Source: Streptomyces sp. NBC_00490 (GTDB lineage Bacteria; Actinomycetota; Actinomycetes; Streptomycetales; Streptomycetaceae). Taken from it: 64,000 nt of DNA. The notes under the pieces were generated by a model. The model was not told where the DNA came from and searched no databases. It saw only the letters and a program-made list of their open reading frames with translations. Below, piece after piece: positions 52,151 through 62,600 of the stretch; the first letter of the stretch is position 1; the number at the start of each line of letters is the position of its first letter. The stretch covers positions 5,642,001-5,706,000 of the forward strand of contig NZ_CP107869.1 of assembly GCF_036013645.1 (NCBI RefSeq), given 5' to 3'. The translations under genes were made by a program, and so were the position numbers.

Positions 52151-53668
52151 GTGAGTAACGCCAGTCTTGCCCCGCTGCCCTCCGCCGACCGTCCCGACGT
52201 CGCCGCGCGTCTGAGGGACGCCCTTCTGGGCGCCTCCTTCACCGCCGACGGGCTGCTCGACCTCCTCGGTGCCCCCGCGTACGCGGCGCTCGCGCGCAGC
52301 GAGACCGTGCCCGCCCTGCGGGCGACCCGCGGGGACACGCCGCTGGAGGTGCTCGTACGGCTCTTCCTGTTGCAGCAGCCGGTGCTCCACGCGCACGTGG
52401 CGGGCGTGCTGCCCGTGGACGCGTGTCTGGAGAGCGGGTGGCTGGTGCGCGCCGGCTCGGACGAGGTCGCCGCGACCGTCGACGTACGGCCGTACGGCGG
52501 ACCCGACGGCGAGGACTGGTTCATCGTGTCCGACCTGGGGTGTGCCGTCGGCGGGGCCGGAGGCATCGGCAGCCGGGCCGAGGGCGTCGTCCTGGGCGTC
52601 GGCGGTGCCTCCACGACCCTCGCGGGCATCACCGTCCGCGGGCCCGTCTCCGCCGCCCTCGACCTCGGCACCGGCTCCGGTATCCAGGCGCTGCACGCCG
52701 CGCGGCACGCCACGCGCGTGACGGCGACCGATCTGAACCCGCGCGCGCTGCACATCACCGGTCTCACGCTGGCGCTGTCCGGCACCCCGGCGGCCGAGCT
52801 GCGGGAGGGCTCGCTGTTCGAGCCGGTGAAGGACGGGGAGACGTTCGACCTGATCGTCTCGAACCCGCCGTTCGTGATCTCGCCGGGTGCGCGGCTGACG
52901 TACCGGGACGGCGGGATGGGCGGGGACGATCTGTGCCGGTCGCTCGTGCAGCAGGCGGGGGAGCGGCTGAACGAGGGCGGGTTCGCGCAGTTCCTCGCCA
53001 ACTGGCAGCACGTGGAGGGGGAGGACTGGCAGGACCGGCTGCGGTCGTGGGTGCCGCGCGGATGCGACGCGTGGATCGTGCAGCGCGAGGTGCAGGACGT
53101 CACGCAGTACGCCGAGCTGTGGCTCAGGGACGCCGGTGACCACCGGGGCGACCCGGCCGAGTACCAGGCGCTGTACGACGCCTGGTTGGACGAGTTCGAG
53201 GCGCGCAAGGTGAAGTCCGTCGGGTTCGGCTGGATCACCCTGCGCAGGACGGGGGCCGCCGTGCCCTCGGTCGTCGCCGAGGAGTGGCCGCACCCCGTCG
53301 AGCAGCCGCTCGGCGACACCGTCAGGGCGCACTTCGAGCGCCTGGACTACTTGCGGGAACACGATGACGCCGCCCTGCTGGAGGGCCACTTCAGGCTCGC
53401 CTCCGAGATCGTCCAGGAGCAGGTCGGGCTGCCCGGTGCCGAGGACCCGGAGCATGTCGTGCTGCGGCAGAACCGCGGGATGCGCCGGGCCACCAAGGTG
53501 GACACGGTCGGCGCGGGCTTCGCCGGAGTGTGCGACGGCTCGCTGAGCGCGGGGCGGATCCTGGACGCGATCGCGCAACTGGTGGGCGAGGACCCGGTGT
53601 TGCTGCGGGACCGTACGCCCGCGCAGATCCGGCTGCTGGTGGAGCAGGGGTTCCTGGAGCCGGCGTGA
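52151..53668 (+). CDS. SAM-dependent methyltransferase (DUF7059/DUF7782 type)
   Basis: This 505-residue methyltransferase has an N-terminal helical domain (DUF7059), a Rossmann methyltransferase core with LDLGTGSGIQALHAARHA (SAM-binding loop) and VSNPPFVISPG (NPPF substrate motif), and a C-terminal DUF7782 domain. NPPF marks N-methyltransferases acting on amide or amine nitrogen of proteins or nucleic acids. The substrate is unknown. Two adjacent GTG codons could start it; the second is shown. Confidence 0.9.
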   Translation: MSNASLAPLPSADRPDVAARLRDALLGASFTADGLLDLLGAPAYAALARSETVPALRATRGDTPLEVLVRLFLLQQPVLHAHVAGVLPVDACLESGWLVRAGSDEVAATVDVRPYGGPDGEDWFIVSDLGCAVGGAGGIGSRAEGVVLGVGGASTTLAGITVRGPVSAALDLGTGSGIQALHAARHATRVTATDLNPRALHITGLTLALSGTPAAELREGSLFEPVKDGETFDLIVSNPPFVISPGARLTYRDGGMGGDDLCRSLVQQAGERLNEGGFAQFLANWQHVEGEDWQDRLRSWVPRGCDAWIVQREVQDVTQYAELWLRDAGDHRGDPAEYQALYDAWLDEFEARKVKSVGFGWITLRRTGAAVPSVVAEEWPHPVEQPLGDTVRAHFERLDYLREHDDAALLEGHFRLASEIVQEQVGLPGAEDPEHVVLRQNRGMRRATKVDTVGAGFAGVCDGSLSAGRILDAIAQLVGEDPVLLRDRTPAQIRLLVEQGFLEPA

Positions 53669-53839
53669 GGCCCGATCCGCGTGACGTCCGAGGCGGGCGG
53701 GCACCCCTGAGGCTCATGTGTCTGATCTGGTGGGATTGCTCCTGAAAAGGTCTCCTGTCAGTGGCACCTGCGAAGCTACCTTCAAGAGACAGAGTGCACG
53801 CGTCCCCGGGGGAGGCGCGCTGTCTCGGGGGGAGGCGTG

Positions 53840-56068
53840 ATGGCGGGGGATACGCCGGATCAAGGCGAAGGCAGGGTCATCAACGGGCGGTACCGGCTGC
53901 TGCGGTCGCTCGGCGCGGGCGGCATGGGCCGGGTCTGGCTCGCGTACGACGAGGAGTTGGCCTGCGAAGTCGCGATGAAGGAGATCGCGCTTCCGGAGGT
54001 GCCGATGGACGCGGCCGAGCCCGCCCAGCGCATCGCGCGGGCCCGCAGCGAGGCCCGGCACGCGGCGCGGCTGCGCGGCCATCCGCATGTGGCGACGGTG
54101 CACGACGTCGTGGTCCACGAGGGACTGCCGTGGATCGTCATGGAGTACGTGCCGGACGCGGTCGACCTCCAGGCGGTCGTACGGCGTTCAGGGCCGCTGC
54201 TGCCCGCCCAGGCGGCCCGCATCGGGCTCGCCGTGCTCGACGCGCTGACCGCGGGGCACCGGATCGGCATCCTCCACAGGGATGTGAAACCGGCCAACAT
54301 CCTGCTGGCGTCGGACGCTTCGGGTGATCCGTACGCACGCGTGCTGCTCACCGACTACGGCATCGCGCTGCAACCCGAGTCCCGCGAACCCCGGCTCACC
54401 GCCACGGCGGGCATCCTCGGCACACCGGGCTACCTCGCCCCGGAACGCGCGCGTGGCGAGCCCCCGACGCCGGCCGCGGATCTGTTCTCGCTGGGCGCGA
54501 CGCTGTACTCGGCCGTGGAGGGGCGCGGCCCCTTCGACCGGCACGGTGACTACGCCACCCTGACGGCGCTGCTGGGGGAGGAGCCGACGCCCGCGGTGCG
54601 GGCCGGTGAACTGGCGCCTGTGCTCCAGGGGTTGCTCGTGAAGGACCCGGTGCGCAGGTCGTCGCCGGAGACGGTGGCGCGGGGGCTGGAGCGGGTGGTG
54701 CAGGGGGCCTCGCCCGCGTGGCCCGCGCCGGCCGGTGCGGCGCCGGGGGGATTCGGGCCGCCACCCGCCGGGTTCGGGGCGGCGACACCCCGGACACCGG
54801 GTGCGCCACCGACGCCGAACACTCCGCAGACACCGCACACTCCGGGCGGCGTACCGCAGGGGGTGGGCGGTGCGGTGGGGGCGGTGACTCCGGGATCCGG
54901 GGGCTTCGGGACCGGAGGCCCGGGCACGCCTGCCGGGGCGCCCCCTTCGCAGTACGACCCCTGGCGGCAGGCCTCCGTGTCGCAGCAGTCGCCCGAGGCC
55001 GGCAACCCCTACACGCAAGGGCCCTACGCGAGAGGCGGCGCGCAGTCGCCCTCCACGGGCGGTGGCGGCCCCGCGGCGTCCTACGGCCCGTACACCGGCG
55101 GCACCTACGGCGCCGGCTGGGGCGCGGGCGGGCCGGGCGCCCCTGGCGGCGGACCGCCGCCTGCGTCGCCTTCCAAGAAGCGGCTCGCCGTCGTCGCGCT
55201 CGTCGTGGCCGCCGTGCTCGTCGTCGCCGGCGGCACCTGGCTGGCCGTCTCGCTGACCGGCGACGACGGTGGCGACGACACCGCCACCCCGAAGAAGCCG
55301 CCCACCTCCAGCGTGCCCAAGTCCTCGGCCCCGCCGACCGGACCGGTGCTGCCGTACGGCGATGTCGTCGGACTCAGCCAGCCGCTGGAGACCGGTGACT
55401 GTGTGCAGGCGGTCTGGTCGGGGACGCCGTTCAAATCGGTGCCGAACCTGGGCAAGGTGAGCTGCTCCGAGGACTGGCCGGACGGGCAGGTCGTGGCGGT
55501 CGACACCGCCACCGACGCCGCGGACGCGGCCGCCGAGGGCGCCGAGCGCTGTGCGAACCAGACGCGCGCGGTCGTCGACGCCCTGCCGGACGCGGCCGGC
55601 TACGCCGTCGTACCGACGAAGGAGGGCTTCACGGAGGCCAACAGCGGTACGGCATGTCTCGTACTCGGCCGCCATGCCGCGATAGGCGGTGAAGTCGGCC
55701 GGTTCCGCGACGAGGGCGCCAACCTGTGGGTCGGTCAGATGAGCGTCGGCGACTGCTGGATCTACGAGGAGGGCGACGACGGCTACAACGCCCCGCTCAC
55801 CGATTGCGTGAAACCCCACACCGACCAGGTCGTGGGCGTCGTCCAGGCGCCCGCCGGCATGAACTACGAGAAGGGCGCAGACAACGCGACCAAGCTCTGC
55901 GGCAACAAATTCGAGTCGACCTGGGCACCCGGTTCCGAGCGGGCCGTGTTCGGCTGGGTCGCCGACGAGGACGACTGGAACCAGGGGTTCAAGAAGGCGG
56001 TGTGCACCGTGGGACGGACCGACAACGAGAAGACGAGCGGAAAGATACCCGTGCCCGGATCGGTCTGA
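53840..56068 (+). CDS. Receptor-type Ser/Thr protein kinase
   Basis: This 742-residue PknB-like kinase has LGAGGMGRVW (25-34), Lys47, HRDVKPAN (146-153), TDYGIAL (Asp172; DYG replaces DFG) and YLAPE. A long Pro/Gly/Ala linker (about 290-445) leads to one membrane helix (about 450-475) and an extracellular domain with conserved Cys and Trp (ETGDCVQAVW, VGDCWIYEEG) resembling the septum formation family. It may sense cell-wall status. The start follows GGGGGGAGG. Confidence 0.93.
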   Translation: MAGDTPDQGEGRVINGRYRLLRSLGAGGMGRVWLAYDEELACEVAMKEIALPEVPMDAAEPAQRIARARSEARHAARLRGHPHVATVHDVVVHEGLPWIVMEYVPDAVDLQAVVRRSGPLLPAQAARIGLAVLDALTAGHRIGILHRDVKPANILLASDASGDPYARVLLTDYGIALQPESREPRLTATAGILGTPGYLAPERARGEPPTPAADLFSLGATLYSAVEGRGPFDRHGDYATLTALLGEEPTPAVRAGELAPVLQGLLVKDPVRRSSPETVARGLERVVQGASPAWPAPAGAAPGGFGPPPAGFGAATPRTPGAPPTPNTPQTPHTPGGVPQGVGGAVGAVTPGSGGFGTGGPGTPAGAPPSQYDPWRQASVSQQSPEAGNPYTQGPYARGGAQSPSTGGGGPAASYGPYTGGTYGAGWGAGGPGAPGGGPPPASPSKKRLAVVALVVAAVLVVAGGTWLAVSLTGDDGGDDTATPKKPPTSSVPKSSAPPTGPVLPYGDVVGLSQPLETGDCVQAVWSGTPFKSVPNLGKVSCSEDWPDGQVVAVDTATDAADAAAEGAERCANQTRAVVDALPDAAGYAVVPTKEGFTEANSGTACLVLGRHAAIGGEVGRFRDEGANLWVGQMSVGDCWIYEEGDDGYNAPLTDCVKPHTDQVVGVVQAPAGMNYEKGADNATKLCGNKFESTWAPGSERAVFGWVADEDDWNQGFKKAVCTVGRTDNEKTSGKIPVPGSV

Positions 56069-56213
56069 TCCCCCGGCCGTGAGCGGGGGCGCCGGGGCAG
56101 TCCCCAGCGGCGTCGGCCCCGCGTTCACCTCGGGTTCGCCTGGCCGCCGCCCGCGCGTGTCAACCTCCCGGGGCCGGACACGCGCGGCAGGGGCACAAGG
56201 GGGCAGGGGCGTC

Positions 56214-56411
56214 ATGGAGAAGGGGCCGGCGATCTTCGCCGCGGCGGTGTTCGCCCTGTTCGGAGGCGGGCTGCTGATGTGGACCGCCGTCCGGCTCCGA
56301 CAGCGCGAACCCGTCGCACACGGTGTGAACCCGGTCGCATCGGCGACCCTCGCGAGCCTCGCCGCCGTGGTGGCGCTGGGCCTCGGCGCATGGTGTCTCA
56401 CCCGGATCTGA
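56214..56411 (+). CDS. Small membrane protein
   Basis: This 65-residue protein has two membrane helices: PAIFAAAVFALFGGGLLMW and ATLASLAAVVALGLGAWCL. A short loop of Arg/Gln/Pro joins them. It follows the kinase gene on the same strand with 145 bases between. No known family is recognised, and coding is judged from the helix pattern, a GC-rich ribosome site and third-position GC. Confidence 0.6.
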   Translation: MEKGPAIFAAAVFALFGGGLLMWTAVRLRQREPVAHGVNPVASATLASLAAVVALGLGAWCLTRI

Positions 56412-56659
56412 GGATCATGGAAAAGCCGAGGTCCCGGTAATCAGGAGGTCTCCCTCCGGTAAGGCTCGAAAGAGCCGGTGGGCACTCCGGGCGGCAGGAA
56501 TGGCGGTAGTCGGGTTACCGTTCGAGTGGCCGTTGCGGGCTTTTCCCGTTTGACACGGGGGCGGGATGTACCGTCACACTCCGCAGCGTCACCATGACCC
56601 GACCCCGGGATGAAGGCGCCTGGGGAGGCCCCAAGCGTCGACCGGAGAGAAGAGCGAAG

Positions 56660-59476
56660 TTGTCCCCGACCAGCGAGACCGCAAAGGGCGGCCGCCGACT
56701 CGTCATCGTCGAGTCGCCTGCCAAGGCGAAGACGATCAAGGGCTATCTCGGCCCTGGTTACGTCGTCGAGGCGAGCGTCGGGCACATCCGCGACCTCCCC
56801 AACGGTGCCGCGGAAGTACCGGAGCAGTACACCGGCGAGGTCCGCCGGCTCGGCGTGGACGTCGAGCACGACTTCGCGCCGATCTATGTCGTCAACGCCG
56901 ACAAGAAGGCTCAGGTCAAGAAGCTCAAGGAGCTGCTGAAGGACTCCGACGAGCTCTTCCTCGCCACCGATGAGGACCGCGAGGGCGAGGCCATCGCCTG
57001 GCACCTCCAGGAAGTGCTCAAGCCCAAGGTCCCGGTCAAGCGGATGGTCTTCCACGAGATCACCAAGGCCGCGATCCAGGCCGCCGTGGCCAACCCGCGC
57101 GAGCTCAACCAGAAGCTGGTCGACGCCCAGGAGACCCGCCGTATCCTCGACCGCCTCTACGGCTACGAGGTCTCGCCGGTCCTGTGGAAGAAGGTCATGC
57201 CCCGTCTGTCGGCGGGCCGTGTCCAGTCCGTCGCCACCCGGCTCGTGGTGGAGCGGGAGCGCGAGCGCATCGCGTTCCGGTCCGCCGAGTACTGGGACCT
57301 GACGGGTACCTTCGCGACCGGCCGCGCGGGGGACTCGAGCGACCCGTCGACCCTCGTCGCCCGCCTCCAGAGCGTCGACGGCAAGCGGGTCGCGCAGGGC
57401 CGTGACTTCGACTCCCTGGGCCAGCTCAAGGGCGCCAACACGCTCCACCTCGACGAGGCCAACGCCCGTGCGCTGGCCGCCGCCCTGGAGCAGACGCAGT
57501 TCGCCGTCCGGTCCGTCGAGTCCAAGCCGTACCGCCGCTCGCCGTACGCCCCGTTCCGTACGACGACGCTCCAGCAGGAGGCCTCGCGCAAGCTCGGCTT
57601 CGGAGCGAAGGCGACCATGCAGGTCGCGCAGAAGCTGTACGAGAACGGCTTCATCACCTATATGCGTACGGACTCCACGACGCTCAGCGAGACCGCTGTC
57701 ACCGCGGCCCGTGCGCAGGTCACCCAGCTGTACGGCGCCGACTACCTGCCCTCGGCCCCCCGGACCTACGCCGGAAAGGTCAAGAACGCGCAGGAGGCGC
57801 ACGAGGCGATCCGCCCCTCGGGTGATCGTTTCCGCACGCCTGCCGAGACCGGACTGACCGGCGACCAGTTCAAGCTCTACGAGCTGATCTGGAAGCGGAC
57901 CGTCGCCTCGCAGATGAAGGACGCGGTCGGCAACTCCGTGACCGTGAAGATCGCCGGCACCGCCGCCGACGGCCGGGACGTCGAGTTCAGCGCCTCCGGC
58001 AAGACGATCACCTTCCACGGCTTCCTGAAGGCGTACGTCGAGGGCGCGGACGACCCGAACGCCGAGCTGGACGACCGCGAGCGCCGGCTGCCCCAGGTCA
58101 GCGAGGGCGACCGGCTCAGCGCCGAGGAGATCACGGTCGACGGGCACGCCACCAAGCCCCCGGCCCGCTACACCGAGGCCAGCCTGGTCAAGGAGCTCGA
58201 AGAGCGCGAGATCGGCCGTCCCTCGACGTACGCCTCGATCATCGGCACGATCCTCGACCGCGGTTATGTCTTCAAGAAGGGCACGGCACTCGTCCCGTCC
58301 TTCCTCTCCTTCGCCGTGGTCAACCTCCTGGAGAAGCACTTCGGGCGGCTCGTCGACTACGACTTCACCGCCAAGATGGAGGACGACCTCGACCGCATCG
58401 CGCGGGGCGAGGCCCAGTCAGTGCCGTGGCTGAAGCGGTTCTACTTCGGTGAAGGCACCGAGGGCGGGGCCGCCGTCGCCGGCAACGGTGACGGGGATCA
58501 CCTCGGCGGTCTCAAGGAGCTCGTGACCGACCTGGGCGCGATCGACGCGCGCGAGGTGTCGTCGTTCCCGGTGGGCGACGGGATCGTGCTGCGGGTAGGC
58601 CGCTACGGCCCCTACATCGAGCGCGGCGAGAAGGACTCCGAGGGCCACCAGCGCGCGGACGTGCCGGAGGACCTCGCCCCGGACGAACTGTCCGTCGAGT
58701 TCGCGGAGGAGCTGCTCGCCAAGCCGAGCGGTGACTTCGAGCTCGGCGCCGACCCCGAGTCGGGCCACCAGATCATCGCGCGGGACGGCCGCTACGGCCC
58801 GTACGTCACCGAGGTGCTCCCCGAGGGCACGCCGAAGACCGGCAAGAACGCCGTGAAGCCGCGTACGGCCTCGCTGTTCAAGTCGATGTCGCTGGACACG
58901 GTGACCCTCGCCGACGCCCTCAAGCTGATGTCGCTGCCGCGGGTCGTCGGCAAGGACGCCGAGGGCGTGGAGATCACCGCGCAGAACGGCCGCTACGGCC
59001 CGTACCTGAAGAAGGGCACGGACTCGCGGTCCCTCACAGCGGAGGACCAGCTCTTCACGATCACCCTCGAAGAGGCGCTGGCGATCTACGCCCAGCCCAA
59101 GCAGCGCGGCCGGGCCGCCGCCAAGCCGCCGCTGAAGGAGCTGGGCGCGGACCCGGTCAGCGAGAAGCCGGTCGTGGTCAAGGATGGCCGTTTCGGGCCG
59201 TATGTGACCGACGGGGAGACCAACGCGACCCTGCGCTCCGGCGACAGCGTCGAGGAGATCACCCCGGAGCGCGGCTTCGAGCTGCTCGCCGAGAAGCGTG
59301 CGAAGGCTCCCGCCAAGAAGACGGCGAAGAAGGCGCCCGCGAAGAAGGCCCCGGCCAAGAAGGCGACGGCCGCCAAGACCGCGGCCAAGAAGACGACCAC
59401 GGCCGCCAAGAAGACGACGGCGAAGAAGGCCACCGCCAAGAAGGCGGCGGCTTCGAAGGCCGCTTCGGAAGACTGA
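56660..59476 (+). CDS. topA: DNA topoisomerase I with lysine-rich tail
   Basis: This 938-residue type IA topoisomerase relaxes negative supercoils. It starts at TTG with GGAGAGA upstream; the next residues (SPTSETAKGGRRLVIVESPAKAKTI) match Streptomyces TopA. It has the TOPRIM acidic motif TDEDREGEAIAWHL, the active-site Tyr in YITYMRTDST (FITYMRTDST here), and several C-terminal repeats FGPYVTDGE/YGPYLKKG. No zinc fingers are seen. The final 60 residues are Lys/Ala repeats, known in actinobacterial TopA to aid processivity. Confidence 0.96.
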   Translation: MSPTSETAKGGRRLVIVESPAKAKTIKGYLGPGYVVEASVGHIRDLPNGAAEVPEQYTGEVRRLGVDVEHDFAPIYVVNADKKAQVKKLKELLKDSDELFLATDEDREGEAIAWHLQEVLKPKVPVKRMVFHEITKAAIQAAVANPRELNQKLVDAQETRRILDRLYGYEVSPVLWKKVMPRLSAGRVQSVATRLVVERERERIAFRSAEYWDLTGTFATGRAGDSSDPSTLVARLQSVDGKRVAQGRDFDSLGQLKGANTLHLDEANARALAAALEQTQFAVRSVESKPYRRSPYAPFRTTTLQQEASRKLGFGAKATMQVAQKLYENGFITYMRTDSTTLSETAVTAARAQVTQLYGADYLPSAPRTYAGKVKNAQEAHEAIRPSGDRFRTPAETGLTGDQFKLYELIWKRTVASQMKDAVGNSVTVKIAGTAADGRDVEFSASGKTITFHGFLKAYVEGADDPNAELDDRERRLPQVSEGDRLSAEEITVDGHATKPPARYTEASLVKELEEREIGRPSTYASIIGTILDRGYVFKKGTALVPSFLSFAVVNLLEKHFGRLVDYDFTAKMEDDLDRIARGEAQSVPWLKRFYFGEGTEGGAAVAGNGDGDHLGGLKELVTDLGAIDAREVSSFPVGDGIVLRVGRYGPYIERGEKDSEGHQRADVPEDLAPDELSVEFAEELLAKPSGDFELGADPESGHQIIARDGRYGPYVTEVLPEGTPKTGKNAVKPRTASLFKSMSLDTVTLADALKLMSLPRVVGKDAEGVEITAQNGRYGPYLKKGTDSRSLTAEDQLFTITLEEALAIYAQPKQRGRAAAKPPLKELGADPVSEKPVVVKDGRFGPYVTDGETNATLRSGDSVEEITPERGFELLAEKRAKAPAKKTAKKAPAKKAPAKKATAAKTAAKKTTTAAKKTTAKKATAKKAAASKAASED

Positions 59477-59600
59477 GTCGCGCCGCGGACCTTCACCTCG
59501 GGTTCGCAAAACGAACGCCCCGGCATCGGTTTGGTGTCGGGGCGTGCGCACGTTCGGACGGGCGCCGCAGGCTGTCGGTGCCGCCCGATAGGCTGAAAGC

Positions 59601-62600
59601 ATGACGCGAGCCGAGCAGCCAACGGCCCACCAACCGGCCCCCGACGACGCCCTTGCCGCGGACTCCCGAGAGCGCGCCGTCCGCGCCCTGTTGCGCCGAC
59701 CGCAGCTCAGGAGGCTGTGGAGCGCGCAGCTTGTGGGGGGTGTCGGCGACGTACTCGCCCTCCTGGTGCTGGTCGTCCTGGCCCTCCAGGCGGCGATCGC
59801 CGAGGGTTCCTTCGGCGGCGGCTACCGGGGCGTGGCGTTCGCAGTGGCGACCGTCTTCGGGGTGCGCATTCTGGCCACGCTGCTCTTCGGGGCGGTGCTG
59901 CTCGGCCCGTTGACGTCGCTCACCTCGCCGGACGGGCCGCTCGACCGCCGCTGGACGATGGTCGGCGCGGACGCCGTGCGCACGCTGGCGCTGATCGTCG
60001 CCCCCCTGTGGATCGACTGGACGCCGGACAACGCGCTGGCGGTCCTCCTGGTAACCGCCTTCGTGACAGGAGTCGCCGAGCGCTTCTGGACGGTGTGCCG
60101 CGAGAGCGCGGCGCCCGCCCTGCTGCCGGCCCCGCCGCCGGAGGGCGCGACCGTACGGCCGCTGCCGGACCACATGGACGCGCTGCGCCGACTGTCGCTG
60201 CGTACGGGCTTCGTGGCGATCCCGCTCGCCGCCGCCGCACTCGTCGCGGCCTCGCTGGTCAACAACCTTCTGGGCGCCGGGATCGACTGGTTCGCCCAGC
60301 ACCAGGCGGCCCTCGCCTCGTATGTCGCGGCCGGTCTGTTCGCCGCGTCCCTGTCCGTGCTGACCTTCCTGGAACTGCCGGGCACCCGCACGCCGCGCGC
60401 GCGTTCCCCGCTGGAGGGCATGCGCCGCCCCAAGACGGGCACCGGCGTCGACAAGGGCCGCACCGGTGTGCTGCCGCTGCTGGTGCTGGCCTCCGCGGCC
60501 GTCGCCGGGGCGGTCGCCGCCGCCGTCGCCGTGGCCGTGCTGCACGCCAAGGACCTGGGCGGCGGCCCGGTGACGTACGGCCTGCTGGTCCTGGCGCTGA
60601 CCGGCGGGGTCGTCGCCGGCATCCGTACGGCGCCCAAGGTGCTGGTCTCGCTCTCGCGGCGCCGGCTGCTCGCGCTGGCGATCGCCTTCACCGGCGTCGC
60701 GCTGCTGGCCGCCGGCCTCGTCCCGGACGTCACCACCGTCCTCCTGATCCTCGCGCTGGCCGGGGCCGGCGCGGGCGTGGCCGCCAACACCGGGCACACA
60801 CTCCTGGACCAGGAGGCCGAGGACTACCGGCGCGGGCGCACGACCGAGCATCTGCACGCGGTCGTACGGGTCTTCGTCGCGCTCGGTGCGGTGATCGCCC
60901 CGCTGGTGGCCGCGCTGATCGGGCCGCACCGGCTGGAGAGCGGCAAGTTCGTGTTCGCGCACGGCGGCGCCGCGTTCACGCTGATGCTGATCGGCGCCCT
61001 GCTGCTGCCGGTGGCCGCGCTGGTGCTCGCCAAGGTCGACGACCGTTCCGGTGTGCCGCTGCGGCAGGATCTGCGGGACGCGCTGCTGGGCGGCGACGAC
61101 CCCGTGACGGCGCCCGCGTCCTCCGGTTTCTTCATCGCCCTGGAGGGCGGCGACGGAGCCGGCAAGTCCACCCAGGCCGAGGCGCTCGCCGAGTGGATAA
61201 GGGCCAAGGGCCACGAGGTCGTCGTGACCCGCGAGCCGGGGGCGACGCCGGTCGGCAAGCGGCTGCGGTCGATCCTGCTCGACGTGTCCAGCGCCGGGCT
61301 CTCGCACCGCGCGGAGGCCCTGCTGTACGCGGCCGACCGCGCGGAGCACGTGGACACCGTGGTGCGTCCCGCGCTGGAGCGGGGCGCGGTCGTGATCTCG
61401 GACCGGTACGTCGACTCGTCCGTCGCCTACCAGGGGGCCGGCCGCGACCTGTCGCCGACGGAGGTCGCCCGCATCAACCGCTGGGCGACCGCCGGACTGG
61501 TGCCGAACCTGACCGTGCTCCTCGACGTGTCCCCGGAGATCGCCCGCGAGCGGTTCACCGAGGCGCCGGACCGGCTGGAGTCGGAGCCGGCGGAGTTCCA
61601 CGCGCGCGTGCGGTCCGGGTTCCTGACGCTGGCCGCCGCCGACCCTGGGCGCTATCTCGTCGTCGACGCGGGCCAGGAGCCCGAGGCCGTCACGACCGTC
61701 GTACGCCACCGGCTCGACCAGCTGCTGCCGCTCTCCGAGCAGGAGATCCGCGAGCAGGCGGAGGCCCGGCGCAGGGCCGAGGAGGAAGCGCGCCGCAAGG
61801 CCGAGGAAGAGGCCGCGCGCAAGGCCGAGGAGGAGCGCCTGGAGCGCGAGCGCCAGGAGCAGCTGGAGCGGCTGCGCGCCGAGGAGGAGGAGCGCAAGCG
61901 GCGCGAGCTGGAGGAGGCGCAGCGCCGCGAGGCCGAACGGCAGGCGGAGGAGGCCCGGTTGCGGGCCGAGGAAGCGCGCAAGCGTGCCGAGGAGGAGCGG
62001 GTCCGGCTCCTCGCCGAGGAGAAGGCGCGGGCCGAGGAGGAGGCGCGGCGCAAGGTCGAGGAGGACCGGCGTCGCAAGCAGGCCGAGGAAGAGGCGCGGC
62101 TGCGGGCCGAGGCCGAGGCGCGGCGGGTGGAGAAGCAGCGCAAGGCCGAGGAGGCGCTGCTGCGGGCCGAGGAGGCACGACGGCTCGCCGAGCAGGCCGC
62201 CGCCGCCGCGGAGGCGGGTCCGAAGAAGCCGGCACCGCCCGCGGCCGCCCCTCCGGAGGCGCCGACCGTGCCCACACCGGTGGTGACGCCGACGAACGCG
62301 TCGGGCGGACCGGTGGAGGACACGGCCGTGCTGCGGCCGGTGCGCGACGACAAGGCCGAAGGGCCCGCCGACAACGAGGTGACGGCCGAGCTGCCCAAGC
62401 CGCCGGCCGGGGCCGCGGACGAGACCGCCGTGCTGCCTCCCGTCGTGCCGGGTGCGGCCGACGAGACGGCTGTGCTGCCGCCGGTGGTGCCGGGTGCCGC
62501 GGACGAGACGGCCGTGCTGCCGCCGGTGCCGGGTGAGGCTCCCGCTCATCGGGTGCCGCCGGGGTTCTTCCGGGAGGAGCAGGCGGGACCGGACGGAACC

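Noticed and set aside
56441..58339. 632-codon minus-strand ORF opposite topA
   Set aside because: Shadow frame rich in Leu/Val/Arg/Gly; topA motifs on the plus strand are decisive.
59493..62549. Long minus-strand ORF opposite tmk (over 1000 codons)
   Set aside because: Composition is Arg/Gly/His-rich and repetitive, a mirror of the Glu/Arg/Ala coding strand. The plus strand has kinase motifs.
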